From the NCBI RefSeq assembly GCF_016808335.1, contig NC_053143.1, forward strand, positions 53,847,441 to 53,911,440: DNA of 64,000 nt, written 5' to 3'. The translations under genes and the position numbers were made by a program. The notes under the pieces are model-generated. The model worked only from the letters and a program-made list of their open reading frames with translations. It was not told the origin of the DNA and made no database searches. The DNA comes from Panicum virgatum (lineage: Eukaryota > Streptophyta > Magnoliopsida > Poales > Poaceae). Of this stretch, positions 10,416-20,800 are shown in pieces; the stretch's first letter is position 1, and each line of letters starts with the position of its first letter.

Positions 10416-13378
10416 CTACTGGTTCAGGAATTCTTCTATGACATGGATGGCTTCTATACGGACGGCGTCTGCTCGTGCTATGATTGCTTCATCATCCTTG
10501 TCATCGCCTGTTACTATCTGCCGACTCAAGGTGCTTATCTCTGCAAACTCTGCTTGTATCTGCTCGGTTATTTCCTGGGTCTCTTGTTCGGAGTTTGCAA
10601 TGGAAGTTTCTTTGGCTTGGATGAGCTTCTTGGTGGTACGAACCTTTTCTTTGAGTTCTGCCAGTTCTTTCTTCAGGAGGTCGAGTCGCTTCTTGTTGAT
10701 AGACACGTCAGCTTTGGTATCTAGAGTTGCCTTCTTCTGGTTGAGGGCCTTGCACTTTTGGGTAATGTCAGCTTTCAGAGAAGCTTGAGAGCGATGTGCT
10801 TCCATCCTTTGTTGTGCTTTACTGACTTCTATCCGAAAGAATGGGAGGTTGCTGGCTGACCAGAGCTTGATTTGCAATGGCTCCGGGAGTTGGGGTTCTA
10901 TTTGCTTGAAGATGTTCTTTATTTTGCTGGAATCATCAACCAGAGCGATGATTGGAGCAGATAGAAGATCCCTGATGAGTCGAAGCTGATGTGACAAGTT
11001 AGCCGATTGCTGAAGAGATAATGTTTCTGCTCCAGGGACAATCAGACCCATTGATGCCGGGTCGAAGGAAAGCAAATCTGAAATGTCAAAGCTCTAAGGA
11101 CATCTCTGGAGTTAGAACGATATGCTTTTATGGAGTTATCGGCTGGTTTAGAATTAGTTTTGTAATGTCACCTGTTCTGGAGAAGAAGTATTGGTCGGTT
11201 TGGGAGCAATCGTCCTATCAGAGCTGGTGTTAGCATCAAGAGCCTCGACTGTATCAGCTTGTTCTTCGCTTGTATCCATCAGTGCATCAGGAGATGCAGC
11301 CGTCTCATGTTGATTCAGGTCTTCTACATTGGAGGTTTCTTCAGCTACATCCTGGAAATAGAATTACAATCAACCAGAGCATATATGTCTGAAATAAAGA
11401 AGAAGGTTTTGAAAGATGAGTTACCTGGTTGGTGTTGGACTCTGATGGACTCGGAGTTGCTGGTGCTGGTTTCTTGATCACTCGCCTTGTGATCATCTTC
11501 CTTTTCTTGGTCAAGACTCGGGGGGCAACTACTGCAGAGGCTTGTCTTTGTTTGAAAGCCGACTGAAGTAAGTCTGGCTGAATAGTCATTATCACTGTCT
11601 TCATTGATGGTGATCCTTTGCAGAAGAGTACATCAGGAGCAGTTGGAAGGAAGTGAAATGGCACCTCGGTACTGGTCATGGGTTCTGGACCATCTTGTTG
11701 CCGCTAACAGGATGAGTAGGATTAGCCAAGAGGAAGGGATAGAGGACTCCGGAGGAATAAAATACAAAAATTCAGTACCTCTTCCTCGGGGATTACATAT
11801 TCAGGATCGATTTGCTGCAGTCGAGGACCTAGAGCTTTTCTGAAGACATGAGTTCTCCACATGTTCCACCAAGTATCAAAGCCGATTGATGAGGAGATAA
11901 AGAACAGATCGGCTGGTATTGGGATGTGGAGGTCATCAAACATGCCGTAGCACCTTGAACTGGTGAGACCATCAGGCAGATCGGCTCTGCTCTCCGCCAA
12001 GTGGTGAATATGGAAGTGGGGAGGAACCTGTCCTAAGCCAAATTGCCGAGCTGCTATGACTGGCTGGTAAGATTCATTACCTGGCTTGATAATTCTATTA
12101 GAGGTGCTGATGCCAACAGGAAGGAAGCTAGGTCGAATCATCAAAGAATACAGATGCCGAGTGCTGTCGTCATCGGCAAAGCTATCTAGTCTGAAGGCAG
12201 TTGGGTTCTCAAAAGATTCAGATTCGGTAAATGGGAAATATAGGGGATTATCTAGTCCTTTGTAGAAGACTTTGAACCAGTTTGCTGCATCTGTTGAATT
12301 CAGTTTACTGCCAGGGAGACTGAACAAAGCTTGGCCATAACTAGTACATCTAATTGGTTTACCATTCTCATCAGGAAAGGAGTTCTTGGTCAGGCGTTGG
12401 AAGTTGGGAATATGAGGTTGGAAGTACAGTTGTGCCCACAACTGAATGAACCACCAAGGGCCTCCAGTTCTCAGTTTCTTGTGGTTGAGCAAATTGGATG
12501 TCATTAAATGGAGATATCTATATGTTTCTCCAAGAAACAGTTTGCCTAGGCTAGTGTGATTACCATGGGCCAGGTGGTAGGCCAAGGGGAGATAGTTCTT
12601 AGTTGGAGCTAAAGAAGGACCACAGAAGATGAAGTGCTCTAGCCAAAGATTTAAGAAGGCTATGTGTTCCTTTTCAGTCACTGGACCTTTTGTTTTCATG
12701 TGCTGACTCATGTAAGTACCCCAGTTTGTGCAGTTGACTTTGGAAGAAAGTTTGAAGGGGACTTCTGCCATTTTGTGAGCAGCAGGATTAGGAGAGCTAA
12801 TGTCTAGTCCAGTGATCATGGTAATGTCCAGCAGAGTAGGGGTCATGGGTCCATGACCAAAGAGGAAACAATTCAGAGCATCAGACCAGAAGTAGCTGAT
12901 GGTTTTCAGAAGATTGTCATCTTTGTCAAGGGGTGACAGTGATAGACTAAGTGCATCAGCTATGTTCAAATCCGGCCATAAGGGCATGTGAGCTTTTGCT
13001 ACTCTGTTGTACCATGTAATCCAGCTCTCAGGTGGATTAGGCCAGGCTCTTATGCAGTCAGCCCAGAGATTTAAATCAATGTTTTGACTCACAAAAGGGA
13101 TCCTATTTGCTTCACAAGAGATCAAATCTATGGGGTTTTCATGGGTTTGTGGGCCAAGACAGAAAGATTTTGGGTTAGAGGGATGCGGCAAAAGGATGTC
13201 TGACACCTGGAGTTCAGAGATTCAGAAGCATATGTATGGTGTCATGTTTCAGAATTTTAGTTTCAAAAGCTTGGTAAGCTAAAGAAAATTAAAGGTTTGG
13301 GCCAAATATTACCTTCAGGCCGCAGATTGCCGTATCATCGGTTGCAGAGTTTGTTGTCTGAGTTGCAGAATCTGCCAT
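10416..13378 (-). CDS. antisense plant-mobile-domain gene of the Tat element (5 exons, open)
   Basis: Exons by eye: 13313-13378, 11779-13206, 11425-11703, 11172-11351 and 10416-11093. All junctions are GT-AG and all phase 0, giving 877 codons including the stop, with no interruption. The start is ATG at 13378 (MADSATQTT). Exon 2 resembles the plant mobile domain (aminotransferase-like, PMD) found in host MAIL/MAIN proteins and in antisense ORFs of Tat retrotransposons: LWADCIRAWPNPPESW, LLDITMITGLDI, GPWWFIQLWAQLYF. Exons 3-4 are basic and then acidic linkers. Exon 5 is a long helical, lysine/glutamate-rich coiled coil (KKRLDLLKKELAELKEKV). That this frame stays open while sense gag-pol has about ten lesions suggests recent constraint, or recombination with an active copy. 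The domain assignment rests on general resemblance. Confidence 0.75.
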
Positions 13379-13757
13379 GGTACAGATCTGTTGGCTTAGG
13401 GTTTGCTTGCTGTGGGCTCTGATTCGAATTCCAGCTGCTTGGAGGGTTCTTGCTCGAATTTGTAGAGCTTGGTTTTCGAATTGCGCTCGAATTTGAGGGT
13501 TCGTCGAGTTCAGTTCAGACTGGAAGTATTATTCTTCTGCGGGTTGATTCTAGTTTGAATTTCGTCGGCTCTTGGATATTTATGGAAGCCAGATGCATTG
13601 CCATCGGCTTTTTGGAAGGTAAACAAAGACACGAAATTGGGGAAACTCGATTTCATTAAAAAGGAAAGTTCATTACAAGGAAAGCCGATTTTACAAAGGA
13701 AATAATCATTCGGCTTTGTAATCCTACTCCTACGGTACTATTACTACTCGTAGGTAC

Positions 13758-14324
13758 CTAGTACCTATGATGCTTGGGGTTTCGGGCCGGCACATCCCCA
13801 TTGCCGTCGTCGTCGCTGCTGTCGTCGTCGTCGTCGTCGCTGCTGAAGGCGCTGCTGCCGCCTTCAGACCCGGAGTCGCTCCAGTCGTCGTCGTCGCCGC
13901 TGATCTCCTCCTCGCTGTCCTCCTCGGAGGACCCGAGGAACCGGAAGGGCTTTCCACCCATCGGCTCATCGTCATCGGAGGGGGAGTTGATCTCCTCTTC
14001 CGAGGAAGAGTCAACTTCTTCTGACGAGGGGTCTTCTTCCTCGTCCTTCTCTGACTCCTCTTGGAACAGGAGCCGGAGGTCTTCTCCTTCAGTCATGGGC
14101 TCGTCCTCCTTGGAGGCGACCCCGAAGTCGAACTCCTCTGCGTCCCAGTGCAGAGGAGCCAGCGCCTCGTAGGCCGCTGTTGGGTTCCACTCGGGGGTCG
14201 GCTCTCGGCTCTCTGGGATAGAGTCGATGGAGGAGGCCGAGAGGGAGGAAGAAGAAGAAGGGGAAGAGGAAGAAGAAGAAGAGTCTCCGAAGGAGTTGGA
14301 GCCGGAGGAAGAAGAGATGGCCAT
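13758..14324 (-). CDS. second antisense ORF, serine/acidic low-complexity protein
   Basis: 188 codons from ATG 14324 to TAG 13758-13760. Residues 1-35 are nearly all serine. A short ordered-looking segment follows (TPEWNPTAAYEALAPLHWDAEEFDF), and then a long Glu/Asp/Ser tail with runs such as SDDDDDDSSDDD. I recall similar ORFs near the 3' LTR of grass Tat elements but cannot verify this here. It lies upstream of the plant-mobile-domain gene on the same strand, and a TATA-like TATTTAA sits about 90 bp upstream of its ATG. The opposite strand also has ORFs (for example 13774-14172), but they are the mirror of the low-complexity code. Function unknown. Confidence 0.55.
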   Translation of the reverse strand: MAISSSSGSNSFGDSSSSSSSPSSSSSLSASSIDSIPESREPTPEWNPTAAYEALAPLHWDAEEFDFGVASKEDEPMTEGEDLRLLFQEESEKDEEEDPSSEEVDSSSEEEINSPSDDDEPMGGKPFRFLGSSEEDSEEEISGDDDDWSDSGSEGGSSAFSSDDDDDDSSDDDGNGDVPARNPKHHRY

Positions 14325-14414
14325 GGTTGCTGGAGGATTAGGGTGGTTTCTGTGCTACTGGCTTTGGGAAGAAGATGGAGATTTGCTATGAAGAAGAGCC
14401 GATGCAGAGGGAGG

Positions 14415-14421
14415 TTAAATA
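14415..14421 (-). promoter_or_regulatory. putative TATA box for antisense genes
   Basis: On the minus strand, CTATTTAACC lies about 90 bp upstream of the ATG at 14324. The spacing suits a plant core promoter driving the antisense transcription unit. No other evidence. Confidence 0.35.
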
Positions 14422-14568
14422 GTGAAAAGGTAAAAGATGGATCGGCAGTTTCACATTCTACGAGGAGCCAGTTGCAGGGACGTTGCTCTTCCTTGGTGGT
14501 TGCGATATGGTTAATGAGCATTAACGGGAAGATGAAGCGACGGATTGGTTTTGGAATTATCATTGCCA

Positions 14569-14583
14569 AAACCAGGGGGCATG
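14569..14583 (+). other. polypurine tract region before 3' LTR
   Basis: AACCAGGGGGCATG directly precedes the 3' LTR start TGTTATCG. A short G-rich tract at this point is the expected plus-strand primer of a Tat element. Confidence 0.6.
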
Positions 14584-15796
14584 TGTTATCGCCATAAATT
14601 AACAGGGTTAATTTATGGGCCGAAAGCAAGATGGGCTTAAAGCAGAAGATTGAGGAAGGCTTGTAAATCGGCTCCTGCGTGAGCATATGGGCCATATTGG
14701 CCATGTATCCTTAGATTTAGTTTAAGTTTAGAGATAGAGTCCAATCAGGACAAGATTAGTTTAGATTGTTTCCCAAGTCTCCGGACTATAAATATGTATC
14801 CTTTGCTATTCGTAAAAGGAGCGTCATCACGACTCGCAAACAACAATTCTCGGCGCATCGCCACCCCTAATCCTAGGGTTTCATCCAAGTAAGTGCCATG
14901 CTGCCCTGATCGCTTCTTTCGATCAGGGCAGTATTGTTCTTGCTTTTACCTTGGTATTACTCGTACTGAAGCATTTTTGATGGCGAGTAATACTAGTTAT
15001 CATGATGTTCGTAGCATGGCTTTTAGTAGATCTGTTGTGCTTCGTTGCTTATCATCTGCGAATATCATGTTGTCACTGTGCAGTCACGTTTCAATCTCAC
15101 GCTAGTTCTTATCGCATAGAATTAGTTGCACAGAGGCAACACCCTGCTTCTTTCATGTCTAGTAGATCTGATCTATTATGGTTTGCTCTTATATTAAGAG
15201 TTGGCATAATATCTGCTAGGTTAGGCCTTGCAAACGGATTGGATGATCCGGTGGTGTAATGGATGCTTTATCTTAGCCTTGATAGGGATTGTTCCGGGAA
15301 TCGGCTCTTGCTAGTTCTTAGGCCTCTGTTTTGGGTTGTGGTTTAGTTGTCTGTTATGTTCGCTAGGCCTAGTCACGTGTAGGATGTTCCGATCTAACAG
15401 TGAAGCTGTTACTATCGTGGATTAGATCAAATAGATTTAATTAAAGCAGTTTTATAGTTATTTGTTTTATTTACCATATCTGGATACAATCAGATCCCAT
15501 CTGACACCGGGACTCGATCGGCTCTTCAAAGCCGATGCAAGAGTCGTCCCGGGGAGCCGACCACGGCTCGGACTTACGTTTACACGTGTCTTTGTATGCA
15601 AGAAACTGTTCGGAGCACGTTTGCACCCTCCTGATCGGGTATAGGTCAGGTGGCACGCCCGGTTTTCACACATCCTCCGGGCGCGTGACAGAAATTGCGG
15701 GCCGTCGACGAGGGAGCAGTGCCTCTAGCGCCCTAGCAACCTCTCGGCTCTTCGTGTTGCCCGTCGCTGCTCGCCGGTGGGTTTCGACCGACAACA
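14584..15796 (+). repeat. 3' LTR of the Tat element
   Basis: Same length as the 5' LTR (1,213 bp) and about 98% identical by eye. Followed directly by the target duplication GAAAT at 15797-15801. Confidence 0.95.
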
Positions 15797-15801
15797 GAAA
15801 T

Positions 15802-17014
15802 ATTCACATTTACTTTATATGCGTGCATGTGTCTATAATATGACGGGTCCCAAAATTAAGGATGTGCCTAGTTGTTTACTTTCCTTCCTTGATCAAACCT
15901 GGGTTTAATTTATGTTGGGTAACTTTGCTAGTTGCCACTACTTTTTGGGCTATGGTTGGTTAATAATGAGACAAATGCTATACTTGTTTACTTCGTGTTC
16001 AATGGCTTATTGTTGTTAAACAAGATTATATGTGTTAATTGGAACATGGAGAACCACCCAGAAAAATAGTACAACCACAATACTATATGGCTCTGGTCTT
16101 GGCTAATTAATTAGAAACTCTAGCTTATGATGATCTTACCGAAAGGGCAAGAGGGGGTGCATTGATGGAGTATAGCTCGGACCTCTTGAGGCAATGATTT
16201 TGTTTATGGTCCTTTGCTAAGGTACCTCCTCATTAGGAAGTGTTATGACCACTTTGACTTGAAACCTTAGCGGATTGTCATAGGTTAGGGAATCTTTGTA
16301 AAGGCCTCGTAGTGAACTTCTCGCCAGTCACCAAAGGAAGTGTTTAAGAGCTTTACAAACCCGGGCGATACAGGGGAACACGAATTGTGGGTAAAGTGTA
16401 CAACCTCTGCAGAGTGTAAAACTGGTATATCAGCCGTGCTCACAGTCAAGAGCGGCTTGGACCCTCACATGATAATTGAACTTCAAGATGATCTAAATTG
16501 GTGTTATATTTTTTTGGTTACTGTTGTTTTACTTCATACTCTTATCTTGGGATAATGGTACACATTTACACATAGTTAATGCTTGCTAATAAAACCTGAT
16601 CAACTAAAATTGCTAAACGCAGTCAAACCGTGTCAGCTATTCCTTGGTTTGGCCTTGCATGTAGTGTAATCTATTCCCTTCCACTTGTTGAGTACCAACC
16701 ATAAGAGTACTCACCCTTGCATACTGTTGTTCAGACCAAGATAATTGTCCGGAGTTCCCAGAAGATTTCGAGGATTTCTAGGCGTATGTCTCCCAGTCAT
16801 CTGCCTGTGAAGTTGAAGATCCGCTACTACTCTATAAACGTTTATTTATTCGTTTAAACTTAAGATTGTCGGTCATGTAATAAAGTTCTTAATACTCTCT
16901 TTTCGTTATGGCATTGTTAAGGTATACACTTGAGACATCTATCATATGTGTGGGAACTTGATCCTGGCGCACATATGAGATGCATTCGGTTTCTTATTTA
17001 AACCGGGTGTGACA
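15802..17014 (+). repeat. LTR 3' part of an older retroelement, interrupted by the Tat element
   Basis: Continues the sequence left at 2339 and ends in TTAAACCGGGTGTGACA at 17014. Blocks at 16300-17014 match 1-1385 and, inverted, 45748-45853 plus 50428-51100. GGGTGTGACA is the inverted complement of TGTCACACCC, the terminus of the insertion at 45748. No coding sequence is seen; the 71-codon ORF at 16340 lies within the repeated block. It ends about 155 bp beyond the stop codon of the CBP60-NAC gene, so it may have cut that gene's 3' untranslated region. Confidence 0.75.
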
Positions 17015-17169
17015 TCCGGGCCGCTTAATTGAATTGAAAGTGGATCAAAGGTTCTAGTTCTCACAACCACTACAGAACGGGGGGAGGGGCTGTGCTTTTT
17101 ATAGACAGCAGGTCACTCACTAAAGCAAAAAATAAAACAGCAATAGAATTACAAAGGCTTATTTAGCTA

Positions 17170-17825
17170 TCACATGAACTGTACGGGTGGCAGCTGGTCC
17201 GTCTTCTGGAAGATTTTGCACAGCACCCTGCTCTCATCCAGCTGCACGTACACACAAGTTAATTAATCTCCAAACTTAGAGCTCCAGATCGAAGTTGTCT
17301 GAGAGAAAAATTAAATGTGGTTTTCATGTAAGCTAGCAATGCATCGATTTAATTTGACTGCTGGAGGCGTGTACATAGTACGTACCATCATGCTGGAAGT
17401 CGACGGCGAGACCTTGGTACCATCGGCAGGGAGGCGGCGGTATTCCTTCATGAACCAAGTTGTCTTCTGACCCCTAGGCCAGCGTCCCCTGTAGAAGACG
17501 AGTGTCTTGTACATGCCGAGCACCTCGCCGTCAGCGGTGGAGGAGAAGATATCCTTGTCGGTGCCCACGACGTTCCAGTAGCCTGAGCCGGCGGCGCGGC
17601 AGGGACGGGAGCTGTTGCCGTACTTGTGGGTGCTGGGGCTGAAGAAGTACCACACGCCCTCACCACCATTTACGCCCTTGGCTGGTAGGTCCCACGGGTC
17701 GAACTGGTAGATGTCGAGTTCGGCCACGATGGGGATAGGGCAGGGCTTCGCGGCGGCACGTTTGCACAGGTAGTGAACAATTAGCTCCTCGTCCGTTGGC
17801 TGGAACCGGAACCCTGGAGGCAGAT
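17170..17825 (-). CDS. NAC-domain exons 9-10 of the fusion gene
   Basis: Exon 9 (17386-17825) encodes NAC subdomains A (LPPGFRFQPTDEELIVHYL), B (AELDIYQFDPWDLP), C (YFFSPSTHKYGNSSRP..GSGYW) and D (KTLVFYRGRWPRGQKTTW). Exon 10 (17170-17241) encodes subdomain E (VLCKIFQK) and a short tail to TGA 17170-17172. An ATG at 17841, 16 bp before the acceptor, would allow a stand-alone 175-residue NAC protein. However, a TCTGCAG acceptor at 17826 joins in phase to the CBP60 exon, so the fusion reads ..KDRRVG-DLPPGFRF. The usual WKATG of subdomain C is WNVVG here. There is no long C-terminal activation region. The alternative is a separate short NAC gene. Confidence 0.8.
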
Positions 17826-20800
17826 CTGCAGATGGGTACATTAAAATAATAGCTCGTCGGTTACTGAACTACTGAAAATTTATTTAGTAATTCTGCTCAG
17901 TCTAGATATATAGATGCAGCAAATGAGTGTTCTATAAGAGCTTCCTTTAGTGACCGAATCTTCATCCAACATGGCACTGGGAGAAGTCGATGCAACCATT
18001 GGAGAACACGAATCCTTGAGAGAGAAAGAAGTCGACTCATACTTGAGAGCAGGGTTAACAATTTCGGCGAAACACCGGGATCCGAAATTTCGGTATTTTT
18101 CGGTATATTTCGTTTTCAAATTCAAAATTCAACAAATTTCGACCGAAATTCAACGAAATTCGCCGAAATTTACCGAAATTTCGGAACGGAATTCCGTTTC
18201 CGCTAAACACCGGGATTTGACCGGAAAACGAATTGGTTAACCCTGTTTGAGAGTCGATTGATTGCTCATTAAAAAATTGGGCATGGGAGCCGGAGCTATG
18301 GTGGTAGCAGTTGATTGGGTGGGCAGCGTTTCTTTATTGTGCATGCACTGTTCGTTGGTCTGCTCTTGTAATTTTTTTAACCATTCTAATCTGATGTGAC
18401 TCGTGGGACCCATGAATTGTCAGGAACCAATTCAACCACTGCTGATGCTCTAAGGATTTTGTTTTAACACGCCTCTTGCATTATTGGTACCTTTCAAGTA
18501 GCGTAAAATCAACCTTATTAAAAGGATGTATAGTACGTACCTCCCACACGACGATCCTTCACCCAGAATGCTTCTGATATCCCTTCTTGGATTCTCTCGT
18601 CTTGGCGGCCACTGGCTAGCATTTTTACGCCCATCTTGAACTTTCCAGTTCTAGCAACAAAGGATGTCACCTGGAAAAAGGCATCAGCGAGACATGCCTC
18701 TCCATCATCAAGGGCTAAGATGAGGTCACCTCCTAGGACTGATCCTTCTTTTCCAGGCCGTGGACACACTATGCCACGGCTGAACTCATCCCAAGTCCAG
18801 TAATCCTGATCACCATCGACACTAAAGTCTCCGTGGAGAGCTACGACCTCAACAGAAGCTGAAGACAGGGGACCATATGTGATCCTCGTGTTGTTCTCAT
18901 CGAACAGAGCTACTTTAAGATGGTTCCCATCATATGCTTTTATTTGCTCACGTGTGTAATACGTCTCGCACACCTTATTCACGAATCGCAAACGGTATTT
19001 GTTGTGCATCATCCTCTTTAGCGGTCGCCTGAAAAATGTTGTACAGTGGCTAATAAATATGGATAGCAAGAATAGTGACAAGGTCCGCGCAAATGCATGT
19101 CTGGCTCTGTGCTAATTGATTCTGTGCACAACTTTGGTAGTTCAATGTAATGAGGGTGAATTGTAGGAATAATGCACCTTTCATCTGAATCATCAGGCTC
19201 AAGTGGCTCAATGAGAACACCTCCTCTCCGAGGAGTCTTCTCTGACATGAGGCGCATGGTAGGCAAAACGCTTTTAATTGACTTGTGCTGGCAACTATAC
19301 AGCGGCATGAGCTGCTCAAGAAGGTCCCAACGACGCTTTCTCAGCTCCACATTAGGTGTATCCAATATGAGGTGCACTGGAAGTGCTGTTTGGTTCGTAT
19401 TAAATTCCGTACCTGCAGAATATAACGGTTAAGGCATTTATGGGTGAAGTGAAAATGTCAAGAGGCTGAACTTAGAAAACTGAGTAAAAAAAGGTTGGCC
19501 AATACTATAACATTACTTTTTTTAGACAATGGAAAAGATTCCGGCTTCAAAGTTCAAACCCCTCTAGAGAGCGGCATCAGTCTGTAATACTATAACATCA
19601 TAACTACTACCTCTTGTAATCCTAAATCATATTACAAATGGCTTAATTAGTAACAAGAAAATAAACTGACCTACAGTTTCCAATGCATATGTGCATTGGT
19701 GTAACAATAGGTTTTCATTCTGAATGCAACCTATTGTCTTTTTGTGGATAAAAATATGACAATATACTTCTTTTAGAACTCCTTATCAATCGGTAGTGTT
19801 ATTTTCTGGACCAAGCAGTGGTGTACACACGTTTCGATTTTCCGGCCCTTCCTATTAATGGGATGGCATTCGTTTTATTCTTGTATATGATCTCGTTTTC
19901 TTTTTCCCTATAGTGTTGACCAAGTGTCTAGCTAGAATAATATTTTGAAGTGGCCAAAATACACTGACTTACATGTTAGCATCTTCAAAATATACAGTAA
20001 AAATCCACACAGAAATTAGAACCGGCCAACTCACCGATAGCATGAAACGGAACATGGTCATCACCCATAAAATTCTGTCCCGTGCCGATGCCAACCAATG
20101 CCGATGACAGTAGTCCATCTCCAAATAAAGTATTAGGACGATGCAAAAAGGAAAAGAAATTAATAATGATCTGCACTATTGAATGGATCAAAGTAACTAG
20201 AACAAAAATATTCAAATTGAAGATTAAACAACAAGGTAAAATGTTGTGGTGATCAAGGTAAAATAAGCAAATGTATACTGTACAAACCCAGATAAACTAT
20301 CTTCATATTGCTGTGGATCTTATCGATATTTCTTTTAGGTTTGTTTGCTACTACAAAAAGTTCGGTAATAAGCTTGTAAAATTAAATTAACTTACAAACC
20401 CCTTAATTATAAAGAGTTGAGTAAAACTGACCTAGTTATATCCTAATAATACATGTTTTCATTTTGAATACAACGTATTGTGTTTGTTGTTCGAAATACG
20501 ATTCTTTTATGTCAATCTTGTTATATATACCATTATACTCCTATTGATGAAAAAAATATTTTCTAGCCATTGACATTAACGATAGTGGTTCCTTTAATTT
20601 TATTTTAGTAATAGAACATATACATATATATTAATTAAGTCAACCTAAGTACACACACGTGTGAGAGAGAGAGAGAGGGAGAGAGAGTGCGCGTGTAGCT
20701 ACACCTAACTAACCATTGAATGTGATTTGATAATATGGTAGTTCGGTACAATAATATATGGTAGTTGATAGTTTGCAGCAGTAAGAAATTCTATTTGCTG

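Larger units (their letters stand above)
2345..15796 (+). mobile_element. complete Tat-lineage Ty3/gypsy LTR retrotransposon
   Basis: Two 1,213-bp LTRs (2345-3557 and 14584-15796) flank the internal region. They begin TGTTATCGCC, end GACAACA, and are bounded by a perfect 5-bp target duplication GAAAT (2340-2344 and 15797-15801). I counted about 26 mismatches between the LTRs by eye, roughly 2%, so insertion is recent on a plant time scale. Internal order is gag, aspartic protease, reverse transcriptase, RNase H, a second RNase H, integrase, then antisense genes before the 3' LTR. A second RNase H before integrase and an antisense ORF downstream of integrase are known marks of the Tat lineage. 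gag-pol contains many stops and frameshifts, so the element cannot be autonomous. It is inserted in an older LTR element of another family. Confidence 0.95.

Noticed and set aside
13774..14172. Plus-strand ORF of serine and proline
   Set aside because: It mirrors the acidic/serine low-complexity antisense ORF and lies outside the sense genes of the element.
17311..17841. Stand-alone 176-codon NAC gene starting at 17841
   Set aside because: The last codons (VRTMYTPP..) read through a GTACGTAC donor, while subdomain E lies in a downstream exon. The upstream acceptor joins in phase to the CBP60 exon. A separate short NAC gene remains the alternative.
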